A stretch of 29,025 bases of DNA from Gammaproteobacteria bacterium UBA2168 (lineage in GTDB: Bacteria; Pseudomonadota; Gammaproteobacteria; Pseudomonadales; Azotimanducaceae): contig DCWG01000112.1 in the NCBI GenBank assembly GCA_002327525.1, positions 1 to 29,025 of the forward strand, in the 5' to 3' direction. The notes under the pieces were generated by a model. The model did not search any database, was not told the DNA's origin, and saw only the letters and a program-made list of their open reading frames with translations. Both the position numbers and the translations under genes were made by a program. Positions 7,197 through 15,648 of this stretch are shown piece after piece; the stretch's first letter is position 1, and each line of letters begins with the position of its first letter.

Positions 7197-8747
7197 TCAG
7201 GGCCGATACCAGAATGTCGCCCGTTCGGTGGTCGTTGCCCGATGTGCCAGTTTAGCCCAGCGGCACAATTCCGAGCGGGTTGCCCGTGGATCGATTATCT
7301 CCTCGATTTCGAAATATTCGGCGCTGCGAAACGGAGAGCGCAACCGGTTCAGCCGCTGTTTGATTTTCTCAAGATGCGTATCGTAGTCGGCCACTTCCGC
7401 GAGCTCGGCCTTGTATGCTACCTCGATGCCACCTTCTATGGGCAGCGAACCCCAATCACCGGAAGGCCAGGCCAGTCGGAAGTGGTGGCTGCCGGGTTTG
7501 TGATTGGCGCCGCCCGCAACACCGAACGCTTTGCGGGTGATCACGCAGCAAAACGGAGTAGTGAGCTGGCCGAGTGCGGCCAGTGCCTGCGACCCATATC
7601 TGATGGTCGCTTCGTCCTCGGATTGTTTGCCGATCAGAAATCCGGGGCAGTCCTCAAGGTGCAGTACCGGCAGGTGAAAGGTTGATGCGAGATCGAGATG
7701 GCGGATGAGCTTGCGGCACGAATCTGCCGTCCAGGCTCCGCCGTAGACCATCGGATTTTCGGCGAACACGGCCACGGGAATGCCGCTCAGATGTCCGAGT
7801 CCCGTGATGATCGAACGGCCCCACCTCCTGCCGATCTCGAAAAACGAACCCTGGTCCAGTACCGATTGGAGAATCTGGTGCATCTTGTACACCTTGCGCG
7901 GATCCTTCGGCACGATGTCGAGGAGGGATTCATCCCGACGTTCCGGGTCGTCTGTGGCTGCCACGACCGGCGGCAGTTCGTCGGAACTGCTCGGGAGATA
8001 GGACAGAAAACGACGCGCCATCTCAAAAGCCTCGCTCTCGGATGCCGCTTCGTCATCGATCGCGCCGTTTTTCGTGTGTATTTTGGAGGAGCCCAGTTCT
8101 TCCTTGGTCACGTCCCCGAGGCTGGCCCAGTCGACCAGTGCGGGTCCGGCGATCATCATTTGAGCGCTGTCCTTGACGATTACCGAGTAGTGACTGGTGG
8201 AAACCCTGGCAGCACCTATGCCGGCGACCGAGCCGAGTGCGAGCGACACGGAGGGTGCGACCGCAAGGTGTTGCACCACGACCTCCCAGCCGCGCAGTTC
8301 AGGGATGTAGGTGCGGCCGGCCATCTCGATGGTCTTGACCGAACCGCCACCACCCATGCCGTCCACCAGGCGTATGTGCGGCAGACGCAACTCGAGAGCG
8401 AGGCCCTCTGCACGCTGGCGTTTACCCGCGATGGATGCGTCGGCGGATCCGCCACGCACGGTGAAATCATCTCCCGAGAGAATGACCGGACGGCCGTCGA
8501 TCTCGGCGGTGCCGAACACGAAATTGGAAGGCGTAAATGCGGTCAGATTTCCATCGTCGTCGTACTGACCGACCCCCGCCAGAGTTCCAATCTCCTGGAA
8601 GCTGCCAGCGTCGCCGATGGCGTCCACGCGTTCGCGGATGGTGAGTTTGTTGAACTCATGTTGGCGGGCTACCTTCTCCGGCCCGCCCATCTCAAATGCA
8701 AGCTGCTCGCGAGCGCGCAGCTCGCCGATTTCGTCTTCCCAACTCAC
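7197..8747 (-). CDS. Acyl-CoA carboxylase, carboxyltransferase (beta) subunit
   Basis: About 516 residues with the two crotonase-like halves of the acetyl-/propionyl-/methylcrotonyl-CoA carboxylase beta subunit. The N-terminal half has EMGGPEKVARQH and GTLAGVGQYDDDG near the start, then GDDFTVRGGSAD and the Gly-rich MGGGGSVK. The C-terminal half has PKDPRKVY, HLEDCPGFLIGKQSE and the oxyanion-hole RKAFGVAGGANHKPG. It needs a biotin carboxylase/carrier subunit, and none lies in the window. The frame is open back to a TTG at 8789, but family members begin near VSWEDEIGELRARE, so the GTG at 8747 is preferred; it lies 7 bases after the stop of the upstream 98-residue gene. Substrate chain length cannot be told. 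Confidence 0.9.
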   Translation of the reverse strand: MSWEDEIGELRAREQLAFEMGGPEKVARQHEFNKLTIRERVDAIGDAGSFQEIGTLAGVGQYDDDGNLTAFTPSNFVFGTAEIDGRPVILSGDDFTVRGGSADASIAGKRQRAEGLALELRLPHIRLVDGMGGGGSVKTIEMAGRTYIPELRGWEVVVQHLAVAPSVSLALGSVAGIGAARVSTSHYSVIVKDSAQMMIAGPALVDWASLGDVTKEELGSSKIHTKNGAIDDEAASESEAFEMARRFLSYLPSSSDELPPVVAATDDPERRDESLLDIVPKDPRKVYKMHQILQSVLDQGSFFEIGRRWGRSIITGLGHLSGIPVAVFAENPMVYGGAWTADSCRKLIRHLDLASTFHLPVLHLEDCPGFLIGKQSEDEATIRYGSQALAALGQLTTPFCCVITRKAFGVAGGANHKPGSHHFRLAWPSGDWGSLPIEGGIEVAYKAELAEVADYDTHLEKIKQRLNRLRSPFRSAEYFEIEEIIDPRATRSELCRWAKLAHRATTTERATFWYRP

Positions 8748-8754
8748 CCGTTGA

Positions 8755-9051
8755 TCAGGCGCGGGTACCCGTGAAAGTGGCGTTTCCAAATGCGCCGAGC
8801 TTTACGTCGCCGCTGATCTCGTCGCCGGACACAGTCGCTGAAAATTCGAGGGTCATGGCCATGGGAGAGGTGATGTCCGCCTTCCAAGACAGGTTGTCGC
8901 CATCCGCGGTACCGTCTGAGAGCTCCATTTCACCCTGGGGGCCGCTTAGCGTGCCTGTGAGTGTGCCGCCGTCAATCTGTAGCGTCAGCGTTCCGTTCTG
9001 GGCACCCATGGGTGTGTTCATCGTGGTGTTCCAGGTCCCGTCTGCACTCAT
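8755..9051 (-). CDS. Small beta-rich protein of unknown function, upstream of carboxyltransferase
   Basis: A 98-residue protein starting MSADGTWNTTMNTPMGAQ, preceded by an AAAGAGGAGCAGG ribosome site; the longer frame upstream is not used. It is full of short alternating strands (GTLTLQ, GTLTGTLSG, MTLEFSATV, EISGDVKLG) separated by GG/DG turns, and has no signal peptide or cysteine. It looks like a small all-beta domain, lipocalin- or SRPBCC-partner-like in texture. I know similar sequences only as uncharacterised proteins beside acyl-CoA-related genes. It is followed within a few bases by the carboxyltransferase gene, so the two are probably co-translated, and it may bind acyl groups (inference). 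Confidence 0.75.
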   Translation of the reverse strand: MSADGTWNTTMNTPMGAQNGTLTLQIDGGTLTGTLSGPQGEMELSDGTADGDNLSWKADITSPMAMTLEFSATVSGDEISGDVKLGAFGNATFTGTRA

Positions 9052-9083
9052 TTCCTGCTCCTCTTTCAAGTGAGCGAAGGAGT

Positions 9084-9836
9084 ATGGCACAGCGCGACGG
9101 GCGCGCAAGCGATCCTTGCAATGCGAACTCCGCCGTCGCAATCTGCGCTTCCGTGATCATCGGCACCCTCAACGAAGGCCCTCTGCATCAAGCGCTGAAG
9201 ACAATGTACAGCAGCGAGGGTGCGCGCCTGGAAGTGCCCGTCGATGGTTATGTGGCCGATGTGCAGGGCACAGATGATGTGATCTACGAGATTCAGACCG
9301 GCAGCTTCAGTGCGATACGCGACAAGCTGCGGCGTCTGGTAGAGGGCTACCAGGTCGTGCTGGTGCATCCCATCGCGCGTATGCGCTACATCGTCAAGTT
9401 GCCGGAGGAAGGCAGCGACGAATGGGTGAGCCGCAGACGCTCGCCGAAGCGTGGGGCCGTGAGCCACGTGGTGGATCAGCTGGTGAGTATTCCGGATCTG
9501 TTGAACCACCCCAATTTCGAACTCGAAGTGGTGTTGATCGACGAGGATGAACTGCGTGTGCACGATCCGAAACGGATACGGCACCGTAACGGCTGGCGGG
9601 TGGTGCAACGTCGCCTCATCGATGTGGTCGAACAGGTGCGCATCGCGAGCGCCTCCGATTTGATGGACCTCGTTCGATCACCGCTTCCCGCGACCTTTAC
9701 GACCGCCGATCTTGCCGCCGCAATCGACGAACCGCGCTGGCTGGCGCAGAAACTTGCGTACTGCCTGCGCCAGGCGGGAGAGATCGTCATCGACGGCAAG
9801 CAGGGTAATGCGCTGGTGTATCGGCGCGCCTGCTGA
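9084..9836 (+). CDS. Uncharacterised protein: nuclease-like N-terminal domain plus winged-helix-like C-terminus
   Basis: About 250 residues, no export signal. The conserved-looking core begins IGTLNEGPLHQALKTMY (E31 in a helix), then LEVPVDGYVADVQ (D54, D59), then YEIQTGSFSAIRDKL (E69, Q71, with K81 downstream). The order acidic helix, D, ExQ/K is that of PD-(D/E)XK nucleases, where some members have Q for K. The next strand VVLVHPIARMRYIV and a basic patch (SRRRSPKRG, 117-124) follow. The last about 60 residues (FTTADLAAAIDEPRWLAQKLAYC ... VYRR) look like a winged helix. Similar domains exist in archaea and actinobacteria as uncharacterised proteins. The ATG at 9084 has AAGGAG only one base away, so the start is uncertain; GTG at 9153 is an alternative. 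It is divergent from the 98-residue gene with 32 bp between. Confidence 0.72.
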   Translation: MAQRDGRASDPCNANSAVAICASVIIGTLNEGPLHQALKTMYSSEGARLEVPVDGYVADVQGTDDVIYEIQTGSFSAIRDKLRRLVEGYQVVLVHPIARMRYIVKLPEEGSDEWVSRRRSPKRGAVSHVVDQLVSIPDLLNHPNFELEVVLIDEDELRVHDPKRIRHRNGWRVVQRRLIDVVEQVRIASASDLMDLVRSPLPATFTTADLAAAIDEPRWLAQKLAYCLRQAGEIVIDGKQGNALVYRRAC

Positions 9837-9838
9837 TA

Positions 9839-10552
9839 TCAGAGATCGCGCTCCAGCGATGCGTAGATCTCATGCGCTGAATACTCTGCAAACAACCTGC
9901 CGGGGCGTGAGGGATAGGGACCTACCTCCAGGTCGCCGAAGTCCGTGTAGTGATAGCGCAGGTTGAACCGCCATGCTTCTCCCAGTGCGCGAGAAACGCC
10001 GCCCAGCACGCTCCAGGTGAATTCGGTGCTGCTGTCCTCGTCGGAGAAGCGCATCTGAGGGCGGACACCGGGCACCTCGCGTTCGATATAGTCACTCTCG
10101 AAGTCGTGGAAGGTCATGCCCGCGCCGATGCCGATCTGCCAGCGCCATTTCTCACCGAGCGCACCACTTCGGATGGCGTTGAGCATCAGGGCGGAAGATT
10201 CGATATTCGTGTGCAGATTGGTCATTGTCTGGATGGAAGGGGTGGGGATGCTCGCGTCCCAATCGGTGCGATAACGCCAGTGGTAGTCCGCCTCGATGGC
10301 CCAGGCACCAAAGGTACGCCCCAGTGCCAGGCCGATACCGGCGGTGACGTCGTCATCTTCCGTGTCCCGCAGCTTGCCGTCGATGTCGTTGCCGATCTGG
10401 GCGCCAGTGCCGATAGTGCCCTTATGCGTGATGTCGTCGATAGTCGATACGGCCACCGACGTCTTGAAGGCGAAGTACCAGTCGTCTGCCTGGACCGTAA
10501 CGCTTGGGATCATCAGTGCGACGATGGCGATGGCTCGAAGGGAGGTTCTCAT
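9839..10552 (-). CDS. Outer-membrane beta-barrel protein
   Basis: A 237-residue exported protein: signal peptide MRTSLRAIAIVALMIPSVTV followed by QADD. The mature part alternates aromatic/hydrophobic strands with polar loops (WYFAFKTSVAV, GIGLALGRTFGAWAIEADYHWRY, WQIGIGAGMTF, FTWSVLGGVSRAL, WRFNLRYHYTDFGDLEVG) and ends YSAHEIYASLERDL, close to the OmpA/OmpW-like barrel ending with an aromatic-rich last strand. This suggests an eight-stranded barrel. The ATG overlaps the stop of the upstream glycosyltransferase gene (ATGA), so translation is coupled. It converges with the nuclease-like gene, only 2 bp apart. Ligand or role unknown; coupling hints at cell-surface glycan work. Confidence 0.8.
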   Translation of the reverse strand: MRTSLRAIAIVALMIPSVTVQADDWYFAFKTSVAVSTIDDITHKGTIGTGAQIGNDIDGKLRDTEDDDVTAGIGLALGRTFGAWAIEADYHWRYRTDWDASIPTPSIQTMTNLHTNIESSALMLNAIRSGALGEKWRWQIGIGAGMTFHDFESDYIEREVPGVRPQMRFSDEDSSTEFTWSVLGGVSRALGEAWRFNLRYHYTDFGDLEVGPYPSRPGRLFAEYSAHEIYASLERDL

Positions 10553-11931
10553 GGTATGGCGGTTTCCGATGTTGTTGGTGAGCGTTGTGCGTTGCGCCAC
10601 AGAAACGTCCCATCGCGTAAATCCGCCGCCGAATCGAAGTGTGGTGCTGGCTGCTGTGCGCAGACCACCCAGCGCTCCTTCGGTCCCGGTGGATGGCTGG
10701 TCCTGTCGTGGTAACGGAACAGATACGCCTTGAGCTGGAACGCGGGTGTTTCAGGACAGAAGGCAGCATTGCGCGTCTGCAACGTCTCGGCAATGTGATT
10801 GGCGGCGGCAATTTCTTTGGCATCGTCGCCAATTCTGCCCCAGATCGAGCCCGCGTAGACGAACGCTGAGACCAACAGCGCCACGGCGGCACCGCGATAT
10901 GGCAGAGCGGGCAGGCGAGGCGTGCAGAGCAAACCCAGCCCGATGGCGAGCAGAGGCAAAGTGGGTAGCAAGTAATGGCGGAATTGCCTTGGACTCAGTA
11001 ACAGTGGCAGCGCGGCACATAGGGTGAGCATCAGCCACGCACCCGCTTCTGTGAGGTGAGTGGATGGGGCGTTGCGCCAGCGCGCGAGCACGACCAGCAG
11101 CAAGGGCGGCAGGAGGTTGGTGGCCAGGTGCGTGAGCAGGTAGCCGCGGCCGTGCACGATGAAGTGCTCACCGCTCAAGCTTGCCACCACTTGCGTATGC
11201 CAGTATGCGCCGAGCGCACGGCTCACGTCCGGGATCAGTGTCAGCGTCCCGATGATCAGCGCGAGCGAGACCGCGGCTGCCGCGCTCATGGTGATTCCAC
11301 GCAAGGTACGACCGTAGCGCCAGCCGAATATCGCCGGTGCGGCCAGGGGCATCAATCCGACCAGGCCCTTGGTCAGGACGGCCATGATGGTTGCGAGTAC
11401 GGTGACGGCGAGCCAGGCCGGTGTTCTGATAGCGGCTCGCGCGGCGAGCAGTGCGCTGAGAACGAAAACGAGCAGCGTGTTTTCCAGATAGTTATTTTTA
11501 AATGTATAGGTGGCGATGGGCATCACAAACAACAACAGCAGCGGCCACCAGACGCTCTCCAACCAGCCGTCCTCGCCTACGGCGCCACGCCAGCAGCAGG
11601 CAATGAGGGAGATCGAGGTAAGCATCATGACGAGGCTCCAGACCTTCTCCACCCAGAAAGACGATCCAGCGAGCCAAAACCACAGGCCTTGAAGTGCCAC
11701 ACCCAGCGGCGGATGGTCGTACCAGGCGGATACGCCCTCGGTGTAGTAAGGCAGCGCCCAGAAACCACCTTCGCCCGCGGCCAGCGCCTTGGCTATGTTC
11801 GCGTAGACAAGACCGTCCAGTGCGAGTCCGCGGGTGGCGAGATCGGGTACGAGATAAACGATGACGGCCAGCACCAGCGCGGCGGTCGCCCAGGCGGCGC
11901 CGGGCGTATATGCTTGCGCGCTGGTGCGCAC
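10549..11931 (-). CDS. GT39 / ArnT-like polyprenyl-phosphate-sugar glycosyltransferase
   Basis: About 460 residues with ten or more membrane segments, typical of GT-C transferases that use undecaprenyl-phosphate sugars at the periplasmic face of the inner membrane. The first periplasmic loop carries LALDGLVYANIAKALAAG (catalytic-type D39) and SAWYDHPPLG (D72-H73), both hallmarks of the ArnT/PMT group. A soluble tail follows the last helix (residues about 385-460). The start is uncertain: the open frame reaches 12030, but that overlaps the divergent GT2 gene, so the GTG at 11931, giving a short cytoplasmic N-terminus before the first helix, is preferred. It overlaps the outer-membrane barrel gene by four bases. 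Acceptor and sugar are unknown. Confidence 0.82.
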   Translation of the reverse strand: MRTSAQAYTPGAAWATAALVLAVIVYLVPDLATRGLALDGLVYANIAKALAAGEGGFWALPYYTEGVSAWYDHPPLGVALQGLWFWLAGSSFWVEKVWSLVMMLTSISLIACCWRGAVGEDGWLESVWWPLLLLFVMPIATYTFKNNYLENTLLVFVLSALLAARAAIRTPAWLAVTVLATIMAVLTKGLVGLMPLAAPAIFGWRYGRTLRGITMSAAAAVSLALIIGTLTLIPDVSRALGAYWHTQVVASLSGEHFIVHGRGYLLTHLATNLLPPLLLVVLARWRNAPSTHLTEAGAWLMLTLCAALPLLLSPRQFRHYLLPTLPLLAIGLGLLCTPRLPALPYRGAAVALLVSAFVYAGSIWGRIGDDAKEIAAANHIAETLQTRNAAFCPETPAFQLKAYLFRYHDRTSHPPGPKERWVVCAQQPAPHFDSAADLRDGTFLWRNAQRSPTTSETAIP

Positions 11932-11947
11932 CTTGAATGAATCCCGA

Positions 11948-13051
11948 ATGACGAGTCCCTGCGTGTGCTTCGTGGTGCCGACATACAACGAAGCAGCGAA
12001 CATAACACCATTGCTCGAGCAACTCCTCACCGTGGCTGAACAGGCGTTCGCGTGGAGGTTTCACGTGCTGGTGGTGGACGACCGTTCGCCGGACGGCACG
12101 GGCGAGCGCGTCGTGGCGTTTGGTGATGAACGAGTCGAACTGCTGACGGGATTGAAACGTGGGCTGGGGGATGCCTATCTGCGAGGCTTCGAGTATGCGC
12201 TCGATGTCGTCGAAGCCGATTTCATCGTGCAGATGGATGCCGATTTCTCACACGATCCCGATGATGTCTGCCGTCTGCTGGAAGGGCTCGATGAGGACAC
12301 GGACGTCGTGATCGGGAGCCGCTACGTACCTGGGGGGCGCGTGGACGAGGGCTGGAGCAAGTGGCGTCGTCTGCTGTCCTGGGGGGGCAATCTGTTCGCG
12401 CGCTACGTGGCGGGTCTGTACCACGTGCGTGACTGCACAGCTGGTTTTAAGGTGTTGAGAGCGAGCGTGGTGCGCGCGGCTCTACCCTTCAGATTCCGGG
12501 TGCAGGGTTACGTGTTTCAGGTAGCGCTATTGCACTATCTGATCGTTGCCGGCGCGAGGGTCAAGGAACTACCCATCACCTTCGCCGACCGCTTGAGGGG
12601 TGAGACGAAACTGGGCATGCGCGACGTGGGCGAGTTCTTTCTCCATGTCTGGTCGCTGCGGCTATTGAGCCACAAGACCTTCGTCAAATTCGCATTGACG
12701 GGGCTCTCTGGTGTGTTCGTCAATCTCGGCTGTTTTCATGCGCTGTTCACCACCGGCGTGCACCGCTTTCTTGCCTCGGCGGTCGCAATCGAGGTTTCCA
12801 TCCTCTCTAATTTCCTGATCAACAACTACTGGACGTTCAGGCGGCGTGACGTGGCAGGACCAATCGGCGTGCGCGGCCTCAAGTTCAATCTGGTATCGCT
12901 GCTGACACTGGGTATCAGTTTCAGTACTTTTGTAGCGTTGGATACTTTGTTTCCCGACAACCCGCCGGTGTGGCATCAGGCGGCCGGGATCGTACCGGGT
13001 GCGGTGGTGAATTACTTTGCCAACAGTTACTGGACTTTCCGACCGCGCTAG
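11948..13051 (+). CDS. Dolichol-phosphate-mannose-synthase-like GT2 fused to GtrA domain
   Basis: A 367-residue fusion. Residues 1-235 are a GT2 enzyme like polyprenol-phosphate mannosyltransferase: VVPTYNEAANI (about 9-19), LVVDDRSPDGTG with D44-D45, QMDADFSHDP with the metal-binding DAD (97-99), and IGSRYVPGG. Residues about 240-367 are a GtrA-like four-helix membrane domain (HKTFVKFALTGLSGVFVN ... FLINNYWTFRRR ... NYFANSYWTFRPR, with the twice-repeated NxYWTFR). It should charge a lipid carrier with a sugar from a nucleotide sugar on the cytoplasmic side and help present or flip it. The product would feed the divergent GT39 enzyme. The ATG at 11948 begins the canonical N-terminus but lacks a good ribosome site. 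Only 16 bp separate the divergent starts, so the promoters must lie inside the genes. Confidence 0.88.
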   Translation: MTSPCVCFVVPTYNEAANITPLLEQLLTVAEQAFAWRFHVLVVDDRSPDGTGERVVAFGDERVELLTGLKRGLGDAYLRGFEYALDVVEADFIVQMDADFSHDPDDVCRLLEGLDEDTDVVIGSRYVPGGRVDEGWSKWRRLLSWGGNLFARYVAGLYHVRDCTAGFKVLRASVVRAALPFRFRVQGYVFQVALLHYLIVAGARVKELPITFADRLRGETKLGMRDVGEFFLHVWSLRLLSHKTFVKFALTGLSGVFVNLGCFHALFTTGVHRFLASAVAIEVSILSNFLINNYWTFRRRDVAGPIGVRGLKFNLVSLLTLGISFSTFVALDTLFPDNPPVWHQAAGIVPGAVVNYFANSYWTFRPR

Positions 13052-13055
13052 CCGA

Positions 13056-13542
13056 TCAGTCCGACGAATCCAGGAAGTAGAGCATCAGGTTTTGATGGAG
13101 GGGGTAGCGTGGTAGATCAGCTGGTGAGGAACGTCGGCTGTGTCGTTGCGCCAGACCTCCCGTTCGTCCTCAAGACCGCAGAAGCGGTATGCGATCAACT
13201 ATCCGCGCACCTTGCAGCGTCGATATCGGCGCTCAGAAATACCTTGACCAGGTCGCCGGGAACGGCGGAGTGCAGGTTGACGTAGCCCCACACCTATTGC
13301 GGGAACTCGTGCCACGTCACGCCCTTCAGCCAGGTGACTCGGTGGTTGCGCTTCCAGAACAGGGCCGGGATTTTCCGGGAGACAAAGTCCACGATTCTCG
13401 CGTGAATGGGATCGAGATCGATGTTCAGCTTTCTCCTGATGCGCTTGGCGTTGACGAGCGACCACAAAAACGCGGCGATCAGAACGAGCGAAACTGCAAC
13501 GATCGACAGCAGCAGCGCCAGTACGACGGTGAGAGTGTTCAT
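13056..13542 (-). pseudogene. Small membrane-anchored protein gene, broken by an amber codon and frameshifts
   Basis: From ATG 13542 the frame begins with a strong membrane helix (residues 1-30: TVVLALLLSIVAVSLVLIAA) and a basic cytoplasmic start (NAKRIRRKLN), and runs to TAG at 13294-13296 (82 residues). The same frame continues plausibly after the stop (VWGYVNLHSAVPGDLVKVFL) until TGA at 13195. A shift of one base then gives LIAYRFCGLEDEREVWRND, and another gives RYPLHQNLMLYFLDSSD ending at 13056. Read together this is about 160 residues of natural-looking protein with one stop and two shifts. I do not recognise the family. The first 82 residues may still be made. It converges with the GT2-GtrA gene 4 bp away. 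Confidence 0.65.
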
Positions 13543-13779
13543 TTGGCGGAATTTTCCTTGCAAGCCGCGGAATGCATGACCGGGAGACAATCCTCTTCTT
13601 TGTGTATGGTGGTGCGAACGCTACCGGATACTGCACTGTTGTGCACAGGTTAACCACAGCAGGGTTGTGACGGGCTTCACAGTGGAATTGGCCAGGTGCT
13701 TGGACGTCGCTTCCCCGGGTCTCCCGCAGGTTAGGGCCTTGGCTTATAGTGGCCCCTGAAATCATCGGGGATACGACAG

Positions 13780-15606
13780 ATGCGCGAGGCTGCGGTGCAG
13801 GGTCCTGCGTGGGACCTGAGCGATGAATACAGCGAACCCGGTGACCCGGCGATTGCCGCTGATCTGCAGCGCTGCTCGGAGCTGATGGACGAAATCGAGG
13901 CTCGCGGTACTGAGCTCGACGGGGAAGACACGGCGGCTTCAGTGAAGGCTGCTCAGCAGAGCTACAAACTCGGTGAAGAGGCGGAGCGCCTGCTTGCGAA
14001 CGTGTACGTGTTTGCCAGCTGCCTGCTGAGTGTCGACAGCCGCGATGCGGCAGCGCTCGAGTTGATGGGCAGCCTGCAGAATCTGCAGGGCCGCATCGGT
14101 GAAGTGATGGAACCGCTGTCGCAGTTCACCGATCTCGCCGAACAGGAAGTAATCGATGCCTATCTCTCCGATCCGGAAGTGGCCCTCAGCGCCTTTCAGG
14201 TCAACCACTCGCGAAAACGACGTCACGAGCTGCTGAACCTCGGGGAAGAGAAGCTCGTCCATGGCCTTTCGCAGGACGGCATACACGCCTGGGGCAACCT
14301 GTATGATCAACTCTCGGGCACCATCCGCTGTGAAGTAACACTTGGCAATGAAAAGCGTGAATTGGGACTCGCCGAGGCAAGCAGCCTTCTGAGCCGGGCG
14401 GATACACAATTGCGCAGGGAGGCCTGGCGCGGCATGAACGAGGCATGGAGCGTGCACGAGGAATCGTGCGCGGCCGCCGTCAACGCGATCGCGGGCTGGC
14501 GGCTGGAGATGTGCAAGAAGCGCAGCGCCAGCCAGGAAGTGCACTATCTCGATGCACCGGTTCACATGAATCGTATCAACCGCACGACCCTGGACACACT
14601 GATGGAGGTCGCGCGCGAAGGTCAGCCCCTGGCGCGCCGCGCCGCATTGCTGCAGGCGCGTGCCTACGGCGAGCCGGGTGTGGGGCCATGGGACGTGCGG
14701 GCGCCGGCGCCGCGACTAGATGCGGATGAGGGCGCCACGCCGTTCGCAGAAGCGGTGCAGCTGATCGCGGATGCTTATGCTGAGGCCGATGCCGAAATGG
14801 GTGCATTCGTGCGCATGATGATCGACAAGCGCTGGGTCGAAGGGACGGTGGGCGCCAACAAGCGCCCGGGGGCCTACTGCACGGGTTTTGCCAAGTCACG
14901 AACACCGCGCGTGTACATGACCTACACCGGCGAGGACAGCGACATCATCACACTCGCGCACGAGCTGGGACACGCATTCCACAGTTGGGTGATGCGCGAT
15001 CTACCGGACAGCCAGCGCAGCTATGGCATGTCGCTCGCGGAGACCGCCAGCACTTTTGGCGAGACGCTCGTGCGTGATGCATTGCTCGGCAAGGCGCGCA
15101 CACCTGCGCAGAGGCTGACGATCGCGTGGGAGGAGATGGCGGCTCTGGTGTCGTTCATCCTCAACATCCCTGCGCGTTTCACCTTCGAGCAACGCTTCTA
15201 CGAAAAGCGTAAGGCACGGCCGCTGCGCGCGCAGGAATTGAAGGATCTGATGAGCGAAGCCTGGCAGGAGTGGTATGGCGAGGCGCTCACAGAGCCCGAT
15301 CCGATGTTCTGGGCCAACAAGCTGCACTTCTACATCTCGGGCATCAGTTTCTACAACTTCCCGTATCTGTTCGGCTATCTGTTCAGCTCAGGCGTGTACC
15401 ACCGGCGTGCACGGATGGGCAGTGCGTTCTATCCGCGCTACGTGGCGTTGCTGAGGGACACCGGGCGCATGACGGCGGAAGATCTGGCGGCGAAGCACCT
15501 AGAGGTCTCGCTGGAGGAGCCTGACTTCTGGCGCGAGACGCTGTCGTCGATGGAAGCCAGGGTGGATGCGTTCGAAGGGTTGCTGGATGAACTCGCTCTG
15601 CAATAG
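13780..15606 (+). CDS. M3 family oligoendopeptidase (PepF-like zinc metallopeptidase)
   Basis: A 608-residue cytoplasmic zinc peptidase of the M3 family (thimet/PepF clan) that trims short peptides. The zinc-binding HExxH is H394-E-L-G-H398 within TLAHELGHAFHSW, and the third ligand is E421 in SLAETASTFGE. The substrate-side GAYCTGF and the C-terminal FYISGISFYNFPYLFGYLF are typical of the PepF/M3B subgroup, as is the total length of about 600. No signal peptide. The gene stands alone on the plus strand, with the broken membrane gene divergent upstream and a gene fragment downstream. The ATG at 13780 gives the expected N-terminus; a GGGGAT lies about 10 bases before it. Confidence 0.93.
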   Translation: MREAAVQGPAWDLSDEYSEPGDPAIAADLQRCSELMDEIEARGTELDGEDTAASVKAAQQSYKLGEEAERLLANVYVFASCLLSVDSRDAAALELMGSLQNLQGRIGEVMEPLSQFTDLAEQEVIDAYLSDPEVALSAFQVNHSRKRRHELLNLGEEKLVHGLSQDGIHAWGNLYDQLSGTIRCEVTLGNEKRELGLAEASSLLSRADTQLRREAWRGMNEAWSVHEESCAAAVNAIAGWRLEMCKKRSASQEVHYLDAPVHMNRINRTTLDTLMEVAREGQPLARRAALLQARAYGEPGVGPWDVRAPAPRLDADEGATPFAEAVQLIADAYAEADAEMGAFVRMMIDKRWVEGTVGANKRPGAYCTGFAKSRTPRVYMTYTGEDSDIITLAHELGHAFHSWVMRDLPDSQRSYGMSLAETASTFGETLVRDALLGKARTPAQRLTIAWEEMAALVSFILNIPARFTFEQRFYEKRKARPLRAQELKDLMSEAWQEWYGEALTEPDPMFWANKLHFYISGISFYNFPYLFGYLFSSGVYHRRARMGSAFYPRYVALLRDTGRMTAEDLAAKHLEVSLEEPDFWRETLSSMEARVDAFEGLLDELALQ

Positions 15607-15648
15607 GGTAGATGCGGTCACCTCGGCAGACCCCGGAGTGAGTCGAAC

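Noticed and set aside
13630..13665. TTGTGCACA and TTAACCACA, close to DnaA boxes
   Set aside because: Each differs from TTATCCACA by one or two bases, there is no AT-rich unwinding element or dnaA/dnaN nearby; not an origin.
13720..13760. TATAGT as a -10 box for the M3 peptidase gene
   Set aside because: No acceptable -35 box at 16-18 bp spacing, so a sigma-70 promoter is not claimed.
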